Below, piece after piece: positions 14,966 to 24,487 of a stretch of 33,180 nucleotides of DNA (the first letter of the stretch is position 1; every line of letters starts with the position of its first letter). Made by a program: the position numbers and the translations under genes. The notes beneath the pieces were generated by a model, which saw only the letters and a program-made list of their open reading frames with translations, made no database searches and was not told the DNA's origin. Source of the stretch: Stenotrophomonas ginsengisoli (lineage in GTDB: Bacteria > Pseudomonadota > Gammaproteobacteria > Xanthomonadales > Xanthomonadaceae); the NCBI RefSeq assembly GCF_001431485.1, contig NZ_LDJM01000051.1, forward strand, positions 1 to 33,180. Direction: 5' to 3'.

Positions 14966-17077
14966 GTGAGCCGCAAGCGGATTTCCGCCCCGGCCCTGGC
15001 GGCGGCCGGGCAGTCGCCGTTGACGGCGCTGTCCGGCGTCGGCCCGGCGGTGGCGGCCAAGCTGACCGAACGTGGCCTGGGGACCTTGCAGGACCTCTGG
15101 CTGCACCTGCCGCGCAGCTACGAAGACCGCACCTGCATCACTCCGCTGGCGCTGCTGCGCAACGGCATGTCCGCCCAGGTGGAAGGGCAGGTGGTGGCGG
15201 TTGAGCGCAGTTTCCGTGGCCGGCCGATGCTCAAGGTGGCCATCGAGGACGACAGTGGCGGCCCCTTGGTGCTGCGCTTTTTCCATTTCCGTGCCGCCCA
15301 GGTGGCGCAGTTCGCCCACGGCGTACGCGTACGAGTATTCGGCACCGCCAAGCTCGGCCCGACCGGGCTGGAGATCGTTCATCCCAGTTACCGGGTGCTG
15401 GCGCTGGGCGAGGAACCGGGCCTGGGTCAGACCCTGGACCCGGTGTATCCGCTGGTGGATGGGGTTGGCCCGGCCACCGTGCGCAAGCTGGTCGGCCAGG
15501 CGCTGGACCGGCTGCCTGCCGAAGCCGAGCTGGATATCGTGCCGCCGGCCTGGCTGGCGCAGTTGGGCCTGCCGTCCCTGCGCAGCGCCCTGTTGACCGT
15601 GCACCGGCCCGAGGCTGATACGGACCTGGCCGCACTGGCGGCCGGTCGCCATCCGGCCATCGCGCGGCTGGCGATCGAGGAATTGCTGGCCCATCACCTG
15701 AGCCTGCGCCGCCAGCGCATCGCCCTGCAGCAGCATGCCGCACCGGCGTTGGATGGCAGTGGCGACGGCGTGGCGCGTCTGCTGGCGGCGCTGCCGTTCC
15801 AACTCACGGGTGCCCAGCAACGGGTGTTTGCGCAGATCGCCGACGACCTGGCCCGGCCGCAGCCGATGCTGCGTCTGGTCCAGGGCGATGTCGGCTCGGG
15901 CAAGACCGTGGTGGCGGCGTTGGCGGCGATGCTGGCGGTGCAGGCCGGTTTCCAGGTGGCGCTGGCCGCGCCCACCGAGCTGCTGGCCGAGCAGCACCTG
16001 CACAACCTGCGTGGCTGGCTGGAGCCGCTGGGGGTATCGGTGTGCTGGCTGGCCGGCAAGGTCACCGGCAAGGCGCGTGCGGCCACCCTGGCGGCGATCG
16101 CCGACGGTTCGGCCCAGGTGGTGGTCGGCACCCATGCCCTGATGCAGGACAGCGTGGTGTTCCATGACCTGGCCCTGGCCATTGTCGATGAGCAGCACCG
16201 TTTCGGCGTGCACCAGCGGCTGGCCCTGCGCGACAAGGGCGCACGCCCGGGCAGTGTGCCGCACCAGCTGGTGATGACCGCCACCCCGATTCCGCGCACC
16301 CTGGCGATGAGCGAATACGCCGACCTGGACGTCTCGGCCATCGATGAACTGCCGCCCGGACGTACCCCGGTGCAGACCATCGTGCTCAGCAACAGCCGCC
16401 GCGACGAGTTGGTCGAGCGCATCCGCCATGCCTGTGCCCAGGGGCGGCAGGCCTACTGGGTGTGCACCCTGATCGAGGAAAACGAGGAGCTCCAGGCCAG
16501 TGCGGCCGAGTCCATCCATGCACAACTGGCGGCATCGTTGCCGGAGCTGCAGGTGGCCCTGGTGCACGGGCGCATGAAGCCGGCCGACAAGCAGGCGGCA
16601 ATGGCCACCTTCAAGGCGGGCGATACCCACCTGCTGGTGGCCACCACGGTGATCGAGGTGGGCGTGGATGTGCCCAATGCCTCGCTGATGGTGATCGAGA
16701 ATGCCGAGCGCCTGGGCCTGGCCCAGTTGCACCAGCTGCGCGGCCGGGTGGGGCGGGGCAGTGCGGCGTCCAGTTGCGTGCTGTTCTACCAGGGGCCGTT
16801 GTCGATGATGGCCAAATCGCGCCTGGCCACCATGCGCGATACCCACGATGGCTTTGTCATCGCCGAGAAGGATCTGGAGCTGCGTGGCCCGGGTGAGTTG
16901 CTTGGCACGCGGCAGACCGGGGTGGCCCTGTTCCGGATCGCCGACCTGGCCCGTGACGCCCACCTGCTGCCGGCGGTGCATGAGCTGGCCGAGCGCCTGT
17001 TGCAAGGCCATCCTGCGCTGGTGGAGCGGGTGATCAGCCGCTGGATCGGCTCGGCGGTGCGTTACGCGGCAGCCTGA
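14966..17077 (+). CDS. recG: ATP-dependent DNA helicase RecG
   Basis: RecG remodels stalled replication forks and recombination intermediates by branch migration. The 703-residue product has an N-terminal wedge region (about 20-150, beginning LSGVGPAVAAKL and LPRSYEDRT), then superfamily 2 helicase motifs: Walker A GDVGSGKT (Lys313), DEQH (Asp408-His411, followed by RFGVHQR), TATPIPRTLA and a C-terminal helicase half with QLRGRVGRG. Length fits the family. The start is GTG 14966, placed from the family N-terminus; no clear ribosome-binding site is seen, so translation may be coupled to ridA 10 bp upstream. A longer frame from 14915 overlaps ridA and was rejected. Confidence 0.96.
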   Translation: MSRKRISAPALAAAGQSPLTALSGVGPAVAAKLTERGLGTLQDLWLHLPRSYEDRTCITPLALLRNGMSAQVEGQVVAVERSFRGRPMLKVAIEDDSGGPLVLRFFHFRAAQVAQFAHGVRVRVFGTAKLGPTGLEIVHPSYRVLALGEEPGLGQTLDPVYPLVDGVGPATVRKLVGQALDRLPAEAELDIVPPAWLAQLGLPSLRSALLTVHRPEADTDLAALAAGRHPAIARLAIEELLAHHLSLRRQRIALQQHAAPALDGSGDGVARLLAALPFQLTGAQQRVFAQIADDLARPQPMLRLVQGDVGSGKTVVAALAAMLAVQAGFQVALAAPTELLAEQHLHNLRGWLEPLGVSVCWLAGKVTGKARAATLAAIADGSAQVVVGTHALMQDSVVFHDLALAIVDEQHRFGVHQRLALRDKGARPGSVPHQLVMTATPIPRTLAMSEYADLDVSAIDELPPGRTPVQTIVLSNSRRDELVERIRHACAQGRQAYWVCTLIEENEELQASAAESIHAQLAASLPELQVALVHGRMKPADKQAAMATFKAGDTHLLVATTVIEVGVDVPNASLMVIENAERLGLAQLHQLRGRVGRGSAASSCVLFYQGPLSMMAKSRLATMRDTHDGFVIAEKDLELRGPGELLGTRQTGVALFRIADLARDAHLLPAVHELAERLLQGHPALVERVISRWIGSAVRYAAA

Positions 17078-17141
17078 CGGCGGGCTTTGCGTTGCTCGCG
17101 GTGCGGTGGCAGACTCCCATGCCAACCAAAGCGAAAGCATC

Positions 17142-18080
17142 ATGACTGAAAAGATTCCGTTGCTGATCGACACCGATCCGGGTGTCGACGACGCACTGGC
17201 CCTGTTGATGGCCTTTGCCGATGACCGCCACGATGTGGTTGGCCTGACCGTGGCGGCTGGCAACGTCGGCCTGGAGCACACGGTCCGCAATGCCCTGAAA
17301 TTGTGCGAGGTCGCCGGGCGGATGGATGTGCCGGTGTTTGCTGGTGCCCCCGAGCCCCTGGTGCACCCGGCCGAGGATGCGGCCCACGTGCATGGCGTGG
17401 ATGGCTTCGGTGATGTCGGCCTGCCGCTGGCCAGTCATACCGTCAGTGACGAGCATGCCGCGCTGGCGATCATCCGCCTGTCCCATGAGCATGCCGGCAA
17501 GCTGTTCCTGGTCGCCCTGGGGCCGCTGACCAATGTGGCCCTGGCGCTCAAGCTGGATCCGAGCCTGCCCACGCGCATCAAGCGCGTGCTGGTGATGGGC
17601 GGTGCGTTCAGTGCGCATGGCAACATCACCCCGGCCGCCGAGTTCAACATCGCGGTGGACCCGGAAGCGGCGCATATCGTCTTCACCGCCTTCCCGATGG
17701 TCGAAGTTGCCGACTGGGAAGCCACCCTGGCCCACGGCCTGCTGCATACCGACGTGATGGCCTGGCTGGATGCCGATACCGACAAGGCGCGTTTTTACGA
17801 GCTGATCTCGCGCAAGACCCGTCTGTGGTCCGAAGACAGCCGTGGCGAGCGCTGGTACGCCGCCGATGCGCTGGCCATGGCCTGGGCGCTGGAGCCGGAA
17901 TCGGTCACCCGGGTGGAATCGCGCCCGTTGGTGGTGGAGATGGCCGGCACCCATACCCGTGGGGCCACGATCGTGGACTGGAACCGCCAGAGTGGACGCA
18001 GCGACAACGCACAGCTGCTTATCGGGTATGATCAGCGGCGTTTCGAGGCTCGCGTGCGCAGTGCGCTGGGCCTGAACTGA
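17142..18080 (+). CDS. Inosine-uridine preferring nucleoside hydrolase
   Basis: This enzyme splits ribonucleosides into base and ribose for salvage. The 312-residue protein has the calcium-binding signature LIDTDPGVDDALAL (Asp10, Asp12, Asp16, Asp17), the VMGGAFSAHGN segment, AEFNIAVDPEAA and a C-terminal SGRSDNAQL segment, all typical of the family. Which nucleoside it prefers is not decided by sequence. The start is ATG 17142; a frame from 17106 adds 12 unlike residues. It is separated from recG by 64 bp and from rpmE2 by about 90 bp with a promoter, so it may stand alone. Confidence 0.92.
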   Translation: MTEKIPLLIDTDPGVDDALALLMAFADDRHDVVGLTVAAGNVGLEHTVRNALKLCEVAGRMDVPVFAGAPEPLVHPAEDAAHVHGVDGFGDVGLPLASHTVSDEHAALAIIRLSHEHAGKLFLVALGPLTNVALALKLDPSLPTRIKRVLVMGGAFSAHGNITPAAEFNIAVDPEAAHIVFTAFPMVEVADWEATLAHGLLHTDVMAWLDADTDKARFYELISRKTRLWSEDSRGERWYAADALAMAWALEPESVTRVESRPLVVEMAGTHTRGATIVDWNRQSGRSDNAQLLIGYDQRRFEARVRSALGLN

Positions 18081-18099
18081 ACCAGCAGAGTGTCCCGGC

Positions 18100-18128
18100 T
18101 TGCGTACTGCGCAGGCCGGGAATATAAT
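18100..18128 (+). promoter_or_regulatory. Strong promoter of rpmE2
   Basis: TTGCGT (18100-18105) and a perfect TATAAT (18123-18128) are 17 bp apart, giving a start near 18135. A 7-bp inverted repeat, TCCCGGC (18093-18099) with GCCGGGA (18115-18121), brackets the -35 and could be an operator or a weak terminator of the upstream gene. Confidence 0.8.
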
Positions 18129-18172
18129 GCCGCTCTTGCCCTGCAGCCCTCTTTTTCATAAGGTGCGAGCCC

Positions 18173-18415
18173 ATGAAGGCCGATATCCATCCGAACTACC
18201 GCGCCGTCGTTTTCCACGACGTGACCTCTGATTTCAAGATCCTGACCCGTTCGACCATGGCTTCCAAGGAAACCATCAAGTGGGAAGACGGCGAAGAGTA
18301 TCCGCTGATCAAGGTTGAAATTTCCTCTGCTTCCCACCCGTTCTACACCGGTAAGCACAAGGTCATCGACACCAGCGGCCGCATCGACAAGTTCCAGAAG
18401 CGCTACGCGCGCTAA
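18173..18415 (+). CDS. rpmE2: Ribosomal protein L31, type B
   Basis: L31 joins the two ribosomal subunits across bridge B1. This 80-residue protein is the zinc-free type B form: it has [19 protein letters not shown] at the start, [11 protein letters not shown] in the middle, FQKRYAR at the end, and no CxxC zinc ligands. In many bacteria type B L31 replaces the zinc-binding form under zinc starvation through Zur, but here the promoter is near consensus and I see no clear Zur site, so it may be constitutive. AAGGTG lies 7 bp before the ATG. A strong terminator follows. Confidence 0.96.
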   Translation: MKADIHPNYRAVVFHDVTSDFKILTRSTMASKETIKWEDGEEYPLIKVEISSASHPFYTGKHKVIDTSGRIDKFQKRYAR

Positions 18416-18442
18416 TTCTGCGAACGTCGCACGCGACGCCAA

Positions 18443-18476
18443 CAACGGCCACCTGCAAAGGTGGCCGTTGTCGTTT
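18443..18476 (+). terminator. Intrinsic terminator after rpmE2
   Basis: A 12-bp perfect stem (18443-18454 with 18459-18470) with loop GCAA is followed by TCGTTT. It begins 27 bp after the rpmE2 stop. Confidence 0.85.
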
Positions 18477-18478
18477 CC

Positions 18479-18511
18479 GGCATGGCGGTCATGGCCTGTA
18501 TCCGCCATGCC
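18479..18511. repeat. REP-like inverted repeat in the rpmE2-gltA gap
   Basis: GGCATGGCGG (18479-18488) and CCGCCATGCC (18502-18511) form a perfect 10-bp stem with a 13-nt loop. The motif CATGGCCTG recurs inside the loop and again at 18521-18529. The 302-bp gap (18416-18717) holds the rpmE2 terminator, this palindrome, the gltA promoter region and a small AGAGTC/GACTCT stem (18639-18654); I see no gene in it. Confidence 0.5.
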
Positions 18512-18613
18512 TATGCCAGGCATGGCCTGCATGTATCGGCAACGTGCGCTGAAGCAAGGGGCTACGTCTTTAGTCACAGCCGTACCTGCTTTCTTACCGG
18601 CCCGGATTGGCTG

Positions 18614-18622
18614 TGCGATAAT
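18614..18622 (+). promoter_or_regulatory. Probable extended -10 promoter of gltA
   Basis: TGC directly followed by GATAAT (18617-18622) forms an extended -10 element; the -35 region is weak. A start near 18629 would give a leader of about 90 nt that begins with the AGAGTC/GACTCT hairpin (18639-18654). Confidence 0.5.
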
Positions 18623-18717
18623 GATGAAATCCGCTGGCAGAGTCGGCGGACTCTATTTTCCGATGCTGCCCACACCCCCGCGTCGAGGGCGGCGACTTCC
18701 TATAAAGGAGCGACCCC

Positions 18718-19992
18718 GTGTCCGAGATCAATCAGGTCACGCTCAACGCCGGCGACAAGTCGGTTGTTCTGCCTGTCATCAAGCCGACCCTTGGCAACGA
18801 TTGCGTCGAAATTTCCAAGCTGACCAAGGAAACCGGTCTTTTCACCTACGACTCCGGTTACACCGCTACCGCCAGCTGCAAGTCGGCCATCACCTATATC
18901 GATGGTGACAATGGCGTCCTGTTGTACCGTGGCTACCCGATCGAACAGCTGTCGGAAAAGTCGACCTACGTTGAAGTGGCCTATGCCCTGATCAACGGCG
19001 ACCTGCCGACTGCCGAGCAGCTGGCTGCCTTCGAGGCCGAACTGACTGCTGAAGCCACTGTCGATGCCTCGATCAATGCCCTGATCGCTTCGTTCGACAA
19101 GGACGCGCACCCGATGGCCATCCTGGCCGCCGCCATTGCGCAGCTGTCGGCCAAGTACCACAACACCCTGAACCTGGCCGATGAAGGCCAGCGCCGTCAG
19201 GCAGCCATCCGCCTGATCGCCAAGGTGCCGACCCTGTCGGCCCTGATCTACCGTCACGGCAAGGGCCTGCCGGCCAACAGCCCGGACCTGTCGCTGGGCT
19301 ACGTGGCCCGCTTCCTGAAGCAGACCTTCGAATCGGCCGACGGCCAGTACGAAATCAATGCTGACGTGGTCAAGGCGCTGGACCTGCTGTTCATCCTGCA
19401 CGCCGACCACGAGCAGAATGCCTCGACCTCGACCGTGCGTCTGGTCGGTTCGACCGGTGCCAACCCGTACGCTTCGGTTGCCGCTGGTGTGACCGCCCTG
19501 TGGGGTCCGGCTCACGGCGGCGCCAACGAAGCCGTTCTGAAGATGCTGGAAGAAATCGGCACTGCCGACAATGTCGAGTCCGCCGTGCTCAAGGCCAAGG
19601 ACAAGACCTCCGGCTTCCGTCTGATGGGCTTCGGTCACCGCGTCTACAAGAACTTCGATCCGCGCGCCAAGGTCATCGGCGTGATGACCAAGAAGGTGCT
19701 GGACCAGCTGGGTATCCAGGACCCGCTGCTCGACGTTGCCGTCAAGCTGGAGCAGGCTGCGCTGAACGACGAATACTTCGTTGCCCGCAAGCTGTACCCG
19801 AACGTCGACTTCTACAGCGGCATCATCTACAAGGCGCTGAACATTCCGACCGAACTGTTCACCGTGATGTTCGCCCTGGGCCGTACCTCCGGCTGGGTCT
19901 CGCATTGGCTGGAGCAGCAGGTCGATCCGGAAATGAAGATCGGCCGTCCGCGTCAGGTCTACACCGGCTCGCCGGTCCGCGACGTCAAGTAA
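18718..19992 (+). CDS. gltA: Citrate synthase (type II)
   Basis: GltA joins acetyl-CoA and oxaloacetate to form citrate, the entry step of the TCA cycle. The 424-residue product has the catalytic triad: His266 (GPAHGGAN), His307 (GFGHRVYKN) and Asp364 (VDFYSG). The length and the N-terminal beta-rich extension (about 1-60) are those of the hexameric, NADH-sensitive type of Gram-negative bacteria; that allosteric trait is from the family, not seen here. The start is GTG 18718 with AAAGGAG 7 bp upstream. It seems monocistronic, with a 302-bp gap before it and a strong terminator after. Codons are notably C-rich and uniform, fitting high expression. Confidence 0.97.
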   Translation: MSEINQVTLNAGDKSVVLPVIKPTLGNDCVEISKLTKETGLFTYDSGYTATASCKSAITYIDGDNGVLLYRGYPIEQLSEKSTYVEVAYALINGDLPTAEQLAAFEAELTAEATVDASINALIASFDKDAHPMAILAAAIAQLSAKYHNTLNLADEGQRRQAAIRLIAKVPTLSALIYRHGKGLPANSPDLSLGYVARFLKQTFESADGQYEINADVVKALDLLFILHADHEQNASTSTVRLVGSTGANPYASVAAGVTALWGPAHGGANEAVLKMLEEIGTADNVESAVLKAKDKTSGFRLMGFGHRVYKNFDPRAKVIGVMTKKVLDQLGIQDPLLDVAVKLEQAALNDEYFVARKLYPNVDFYSGIIYKALNIPTELFTVMFALGRTSGWVSHWLEQQVDPEMKIGRPRQVYTGSPVRDVK

Positions 19993-20030
19993 TGCAGCGG
20001 CCTGCGGGCCTTGCATGAACTGATGTGGCA

Positions 20031-20062
20031 GCAAAAAGCCCCGCGCAAGCGGGGCTTTTTGC
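20031..20062. terminator. Bidirectional terminator after gltA
   Basis: A 14-bp perfect stem (20031-20044 with 20049-20062) with a GCAA loop includes five A then five T on its arms, so it can act on both strands. It separates gltA from the convergent gene at 20112-20708. Confidence 0.9.
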
Positions 20063-20111
20063 TGTCTGTGACACGGCAGCAGGGCACTGGCCTGGTATGT
20101 GCCGGCAGGGC

Positions 20112-20708
20112 TCAATTGATAAGTTGCTGCAGCTGGGAGGCGCTGGCGCGGGGCAGGGCGCTGCCATCGATCGGATTGGCTGGCGGGCTGCGCAAGGCGT
20201 GCATGGGCAGCACCCAGAGCTGGAAGGTGATGCCGTCCACCTGCAGGGTCCAGCACGGCGTCTGCTGCACGCTGCCATCGACCAGCTGCAGCTGGCCGGC
20301 ATCCTGCTGGGCGGGCAAGTGGTGCTCGTGCAGGAACAGGCCGGGGGCTTCCGGGGTATCGGTATGCAGGTGCACGATCACCGGATCATGGGCCTGGGCG
20401 CTGCCATCGAGCACGGCGCCGCTCAGGCGCGGGCTGAAGGCGTGCAGGAACTGCATTGCTTCCAGCGCCGCCTGGCGCTTGTGCAGCAGGTGCAGGGGTC
20501 GGTCGGGGTGGGCGAACAGGCTCAACTGGCTGGCCAGGGCCTGTTCGATCTCGCTGCGGGTCGGCAGGTCCGGGTGGCCCTCGCGCAGGCTCAGGCCGAG
20601 CTGCGTGGCCGCCTTGTTGCGTGCGCTGCGCATGTCCATGCCGCCCTCGCGAATGTGGCGGGCGGCCAGTTCGGCGGCGTGTCGGCGCAGGCGGGGTGGG
20701 CTGGGCAT
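20112..20708 (-). CDS. Uncharacterised conserved protein, possible nucleotidyltransferase-like fold
   Basis: The 198-residue product is not one I can assign a function. Its N-terminal third is helical and basic (PRLRRHAAELAARHIREGG, then RSARNKAATQLGL), followed by a helix with LPTRSEIEQALASQLSLF. The C-terminal half has FSPRLSGAVLDGSA, then VIVHLHTD, and ends RSPPANPIDGSALPRASASQLQQL. I recall similar 190-210 residue proteins in Xanthomonas and Pseudomonas, sometimes mislabelled UDP-N-acetylmuramate-alanine ligase, although no Mur ligase motif is present. The DGSA followed by an Asp-ended strand resembles the G-S / Asp core of nucleotidyltransferases, a weak analogy. ATG 20708 gives the natural start; the longer frame runs through hairpins. 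It lies downstream of mrcA, separated by a terminator. Confidence 0.75.
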   Translation of the reverse strand: MPSPPRLRRHAAELAARHIREGGMDMRSARNKAATQLGLSLREGHPDLPTRSEIEQALASQLSLFAHPDRPLHLLHKRQAALEAMQFLHAFSPRLSGAVLDGSAQAHDPVIVHLHTDTPEAPGLFLHEHHLPAQQDAGQLQLVDGSVQQTPCWTLQVDGITFQLWVLPMHALRSPPANPIDGSALPRASASQLQQLIN

Positions 20709-20734
20709 GGCGATGCTGCTGGCGGGGCGGATGG

Positions 20735-20760
20735 TCCCGGGCCGGCAGGCCGGCCCGGGA
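20735..20760. repeat. GC-rich inverted repeat upstream of the gene at 20112-20708
   Basis: An 11-bp perfect stem (20735-20745 with 20750-20760, TCCCGGGCCGG) with loop CAGG, without a T run, lies between the mrcA terminator and the next minus-strand gene. It may be part of the same termination region or a REP-like element. Confidence 0.5.
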
Positions 20761-20762
20761 TG

Positions 20763-20785
20763 AAAAAGGGCCGGCATGGCCGGCC
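20763..20785 (-). terminator. Intrinsic terminator of mrcA
   Basis: On the minus strand GGGCCGGC/GCCGGCCC (20785-20778 with 20775-20768) forms a tight hairpin followed by five T (20767-20763), 10 bp after the mrcA stop. Confidence 0.75.
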
Positions 20786-20794
20786 CCTTCAAAC

Positions 20795-23212
20795 TCAGAA
20801 GATATCGAACGCGCTGTCGTCCGGCGCGGCGGTATCGCTGAAGAAATCCTGCTCCTGCAGGCGGTCCATGTCCTCGACCTTGACCCATTCGGTGGCGCCA
20901 TTGACCACGGTCTGGACCATGCCGGACGGCGGGTCGGGCATATTCAGTGGGGTGTCCTTCAGCGCCACGCGCATGTAGTCGATCCAGATCGGCAGCGAAG
21001 CGCGGCCGCCATATTCGCGATAGCCCAGCGAGCTGAAGTCATCGCGGCCGACCCAGACCACGGTGGCCAGGGGGCCGCCGAAGCCGGCGAACCAGGCGTC
21101 GCGATGATCGTTGGTCGAGCCGGTCTTGCCGCCTACGTCAGCCCGGTTCAAGACCTTGGCCGCAGTGGCGGTACCGCGGCTGACCACGTCGCGCATCATC
21201 GACTGCAGCTGCCAGGCGGTGCGCTCATCGATGGCGCGCGGTGCGGTCTGGGCGTTGGCCACCGGTGCCGGCGTGGCGGGCGTGCTGGTGTTGCTGGTTG
21301 CCGGTGCCGGTGCCGGTTCGGCGCCGAAATTGAAGCCATCCACCACCTGGCTGACCGGTGCGCTGGTGGTGCCACTGGCGCCGCCACAACCGCGGCAGGC
21401 GACCAGCGGGGTGTGCTGGAAGATCTGCTGCTCGTTGCGGTCCACGATCCGGTCAATGAACCACGGCTCGATGCGCGAGCCACCGTTGGCGAAGGCGGCA
21501 TAGCCACGGGTCACCGACAGCGGGGTGAGCGAGGCGGTGCCCAGGGACATGGACAGGTTGGGTGGCAGTTCGTCCAGGCCGAAGCCGAACTCGCTGATGT
21601 AGCGGCGGGCAAAATCCACGCCGATGGTGTCCAGCATGCGCACGCTGACCAGGTTGCGCGACTGCACCAGTGCCTCGCGCAGGCGCATCGGGCCGCGGAA
21701 GCCGCCGCCGTCGTTCTGCGGCTGCCACGTCTTGCCATTGCGCTGGCGGAACACCACCGGCGCATCAAGCACGATCGAACCGGGGTTGAAGCCCTTGTCA
21801 AAGGCGGCCGCATACACGAACGGCTTGAAGCTGGAGCCGGGCTGGCGACGGGCCTGGGTGGCGCGGTTGAACTTGTTGCCGGCAAAGCTGTAACCGCCGA
21901 CCAAGGCGCGCAAGGCGCCGGTATCGGCTTCCAGTGATACCAGGGCGGACTGGCCGCGCGGCACCTGGTCCAGCAGCCAACTGCCTTCCTTGTCGCCAGC
22001 GCGCACACGCACGATGTCGCCGCGTGCGACCAGGCGGGCCGGGGTGCGGTTGGTCCAGCGGCTGGAGGCGGCGTCCAGGGTGATCACCCGCGCATCGGCC
22101 AGTACCGCTTCGGCGCGGCCGTCGCTGTGGACGGTGCTGATTACGGCAGGAAGCAGGCTGGCCTGTGCGCTGATGCCGGCAAGTTCACGGGCGATGGTCG
22201 CAGGATCGGCACCAGTGGCCAGCTCCACCTTTTTTTCCACCCCGTGCCAACCGTGGCGGTGGTCATACAGGTGCAGGCCGTCGCGTACCGCCTTGTTGGC
22301 GGCCGCCTGCAGGGTGCCGTCCAGGGTGGTGTAGACCTTGTAGCCCTGGTTGAGGACGTCATCGCCGTAGCGGGTGACCATCTCCTGGCGCACCATCTCG
22401 GCCACATACGGGGCTTCGACCTGGACCTGGGGCTCGTGCGGGGTGGCGTGCATCGGCACGGACATGGCGGCCTTGGCCTCGGCCTGGCTGACAAAACCCA
22501 GCTCGGCCATGCGCGGCAGCACATAGTGGTCACGGCGTTCGCGGGCGCGGGTCGGGTTGGAAATCGGGTTGGCAGCTGACGGGAACTTGGGAATGGCGGC
22601 CAGCGAGGCCATTTCATCCAGGTCCAGTTCGGCCAGCTGCTTGCCGTAGTAGTAGTGCGCTGCCGCGGCCACGCCATAGGCGCGGTTGCCGAAGAAGCTC
22701 TTGTTCAAGTACAGCTCGAAGATCTCGTCCTTGCTCAGTTCCGACTCGATCTTGCGCGCCAGCAGGATCTCGGCGAACTTGCGGGTGTAGCTGTACTCGC
22801 TGCTCAGGTAGAACTGGCGTGCCACCTGCTGGGTGATGGTCGAGCCGCCCGGCACGCGCTTGTTGTCGGTGGTGGCCAGCAACCAGACGGCCCGGCCGAT
22901 GCCTTTGTAGTCGACCCCGCCATGCTCGTAGAAGCGGGCGTCCTCGGTAGCCAGGAAGGCCTGTTTGAGCCGTTCGGGTACCTCTTCGATGCGCACTGGG
23001 TTGCGCCGTGACTCGCCAAACACCGCCATCAGCTGACCTTGGCGGTCATATACGTACATGGGTTCCTGGAGCTGGATTTCGCGCAGGCTCTGGACCTCGG
23101 GAAGCTCGGCGGAAACCTTGGTGTACAAGGCTGCAAGCGCTATGGCCGCGACCACGCCGGCCACCAGGCAGAGCAGCACGAACCAGCGCAAGATGCGGCG
23201 AAAACTGACCAT
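20795..23212 (-). CDS. mrcA: Penicillin-binding protein 1A (class A, bifunctional)
   Basis: PBP1A polymerises and cross-links peptidoglycan in the periplasm, anchored in the inner membrane. The 805-residue product has a cytoplasmic tip, one membrane helix (about 8-30), a GT51 transglycosylase domain with catalytic Glu90 in [12 protein letters not shown] and the GGSTITQQ motif, then a transpeptidase domain with SSFK, SRN and KTGST motifs. All catalytic motifs are intact. An Ala/Pro-rich stretch (about 620-655) and a CRGC pair (Cys606, Cys609) are inserted between the SRN and KTG motifs. ATG 23212 was chosen over a TTG at 23242, since the latter would start at the predicted transcript end. The gene is divergent from pilM, a common gammaproteobacterial arrangement. 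Confidence 0.95.
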   Translation of the reverse strand: MVSFRRILRWFVLLCLVAGVVAAIALAALYTKVSAELPEVQSLREIQLQEPMYVYDRQGQLMAVFGESRRNPVRIEEVPERLKQAFLATEDARFYEHGGVDYKGIGRAVWLLATTDNKRVPGGSTITQQVARQFYLSSEYSYTRKFAEILLARKIESELSKDEIFELYLNKSFFGNRAYGVAAAAHYYYGKQLAELDLDEMASLAAIPKFPSAANPISNPTRARERRDHYVLPRMAELGFVSQAEAKAAMSVPMHATPHEPQVQVEAPYVAEMVRQEMVTRYGDDVLNQGYKVYTTLDGTLQAAANKAVRDGLHLYDHRHGWHGVEKKVELATGADPATIARELAGISAQASLLPAVISTVHSDGRAEAVLADARVITLDAASSRWTNRTPARLVARGDIVRVRAGDKEGSWLLDQVPRGQSALVSLEADTGALRALVGGYSFAGNKFNRATQARRQPGSSFKPFVYAAAFDKGFNPGSIVLDAPVVFRQRNGKTWQPQNDGGGFRGPMRLREALVQSRNLVSVRMLDTIGVDFARRYISEFGFGLDELPPNLSMSLGTASLTPLSVTRGYAAFANGGSRIEPWFIDRIVDRNEQQIFQHTPLVACRGCGGASGTTSAPVSQVVDGFNFGAEPAPAPATSNTSTPATPAPVANAQTAPRAIDERTAWQLQSMMRDVVSRGTATAAKVLNRADVGGKTGSTNDHRDAWFAGFGGPLATVVWVGRDDFSSLGYREYGGRASLPIWIDYMRVALKDTPLNMPDPPSGMVQTVVNGATEWVKVEDMDRLQEQDFFSDTAAPDDSAFDIF

Positions 23213-23239
23213 CACGGGCACATCCGATTTGCGAATTAG

Positions 23240-24486
<1,247 letters not shown>

Positions 24487-24487
<1 letters not shown>

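Noticed and set aside
14837..17290. 817-residue minus-strand frame opposite recG
   Set aside because: RecG motifs are intact on the plus strand; the antisense product is His/Gln-rich without a recognisable fold.
18700..20256. 518-residue minus-strand frame opposite gltA
   Set aside because: Citrate synthase with all catalytic residues is on the plus strand; the antisense frame spans its terminator.
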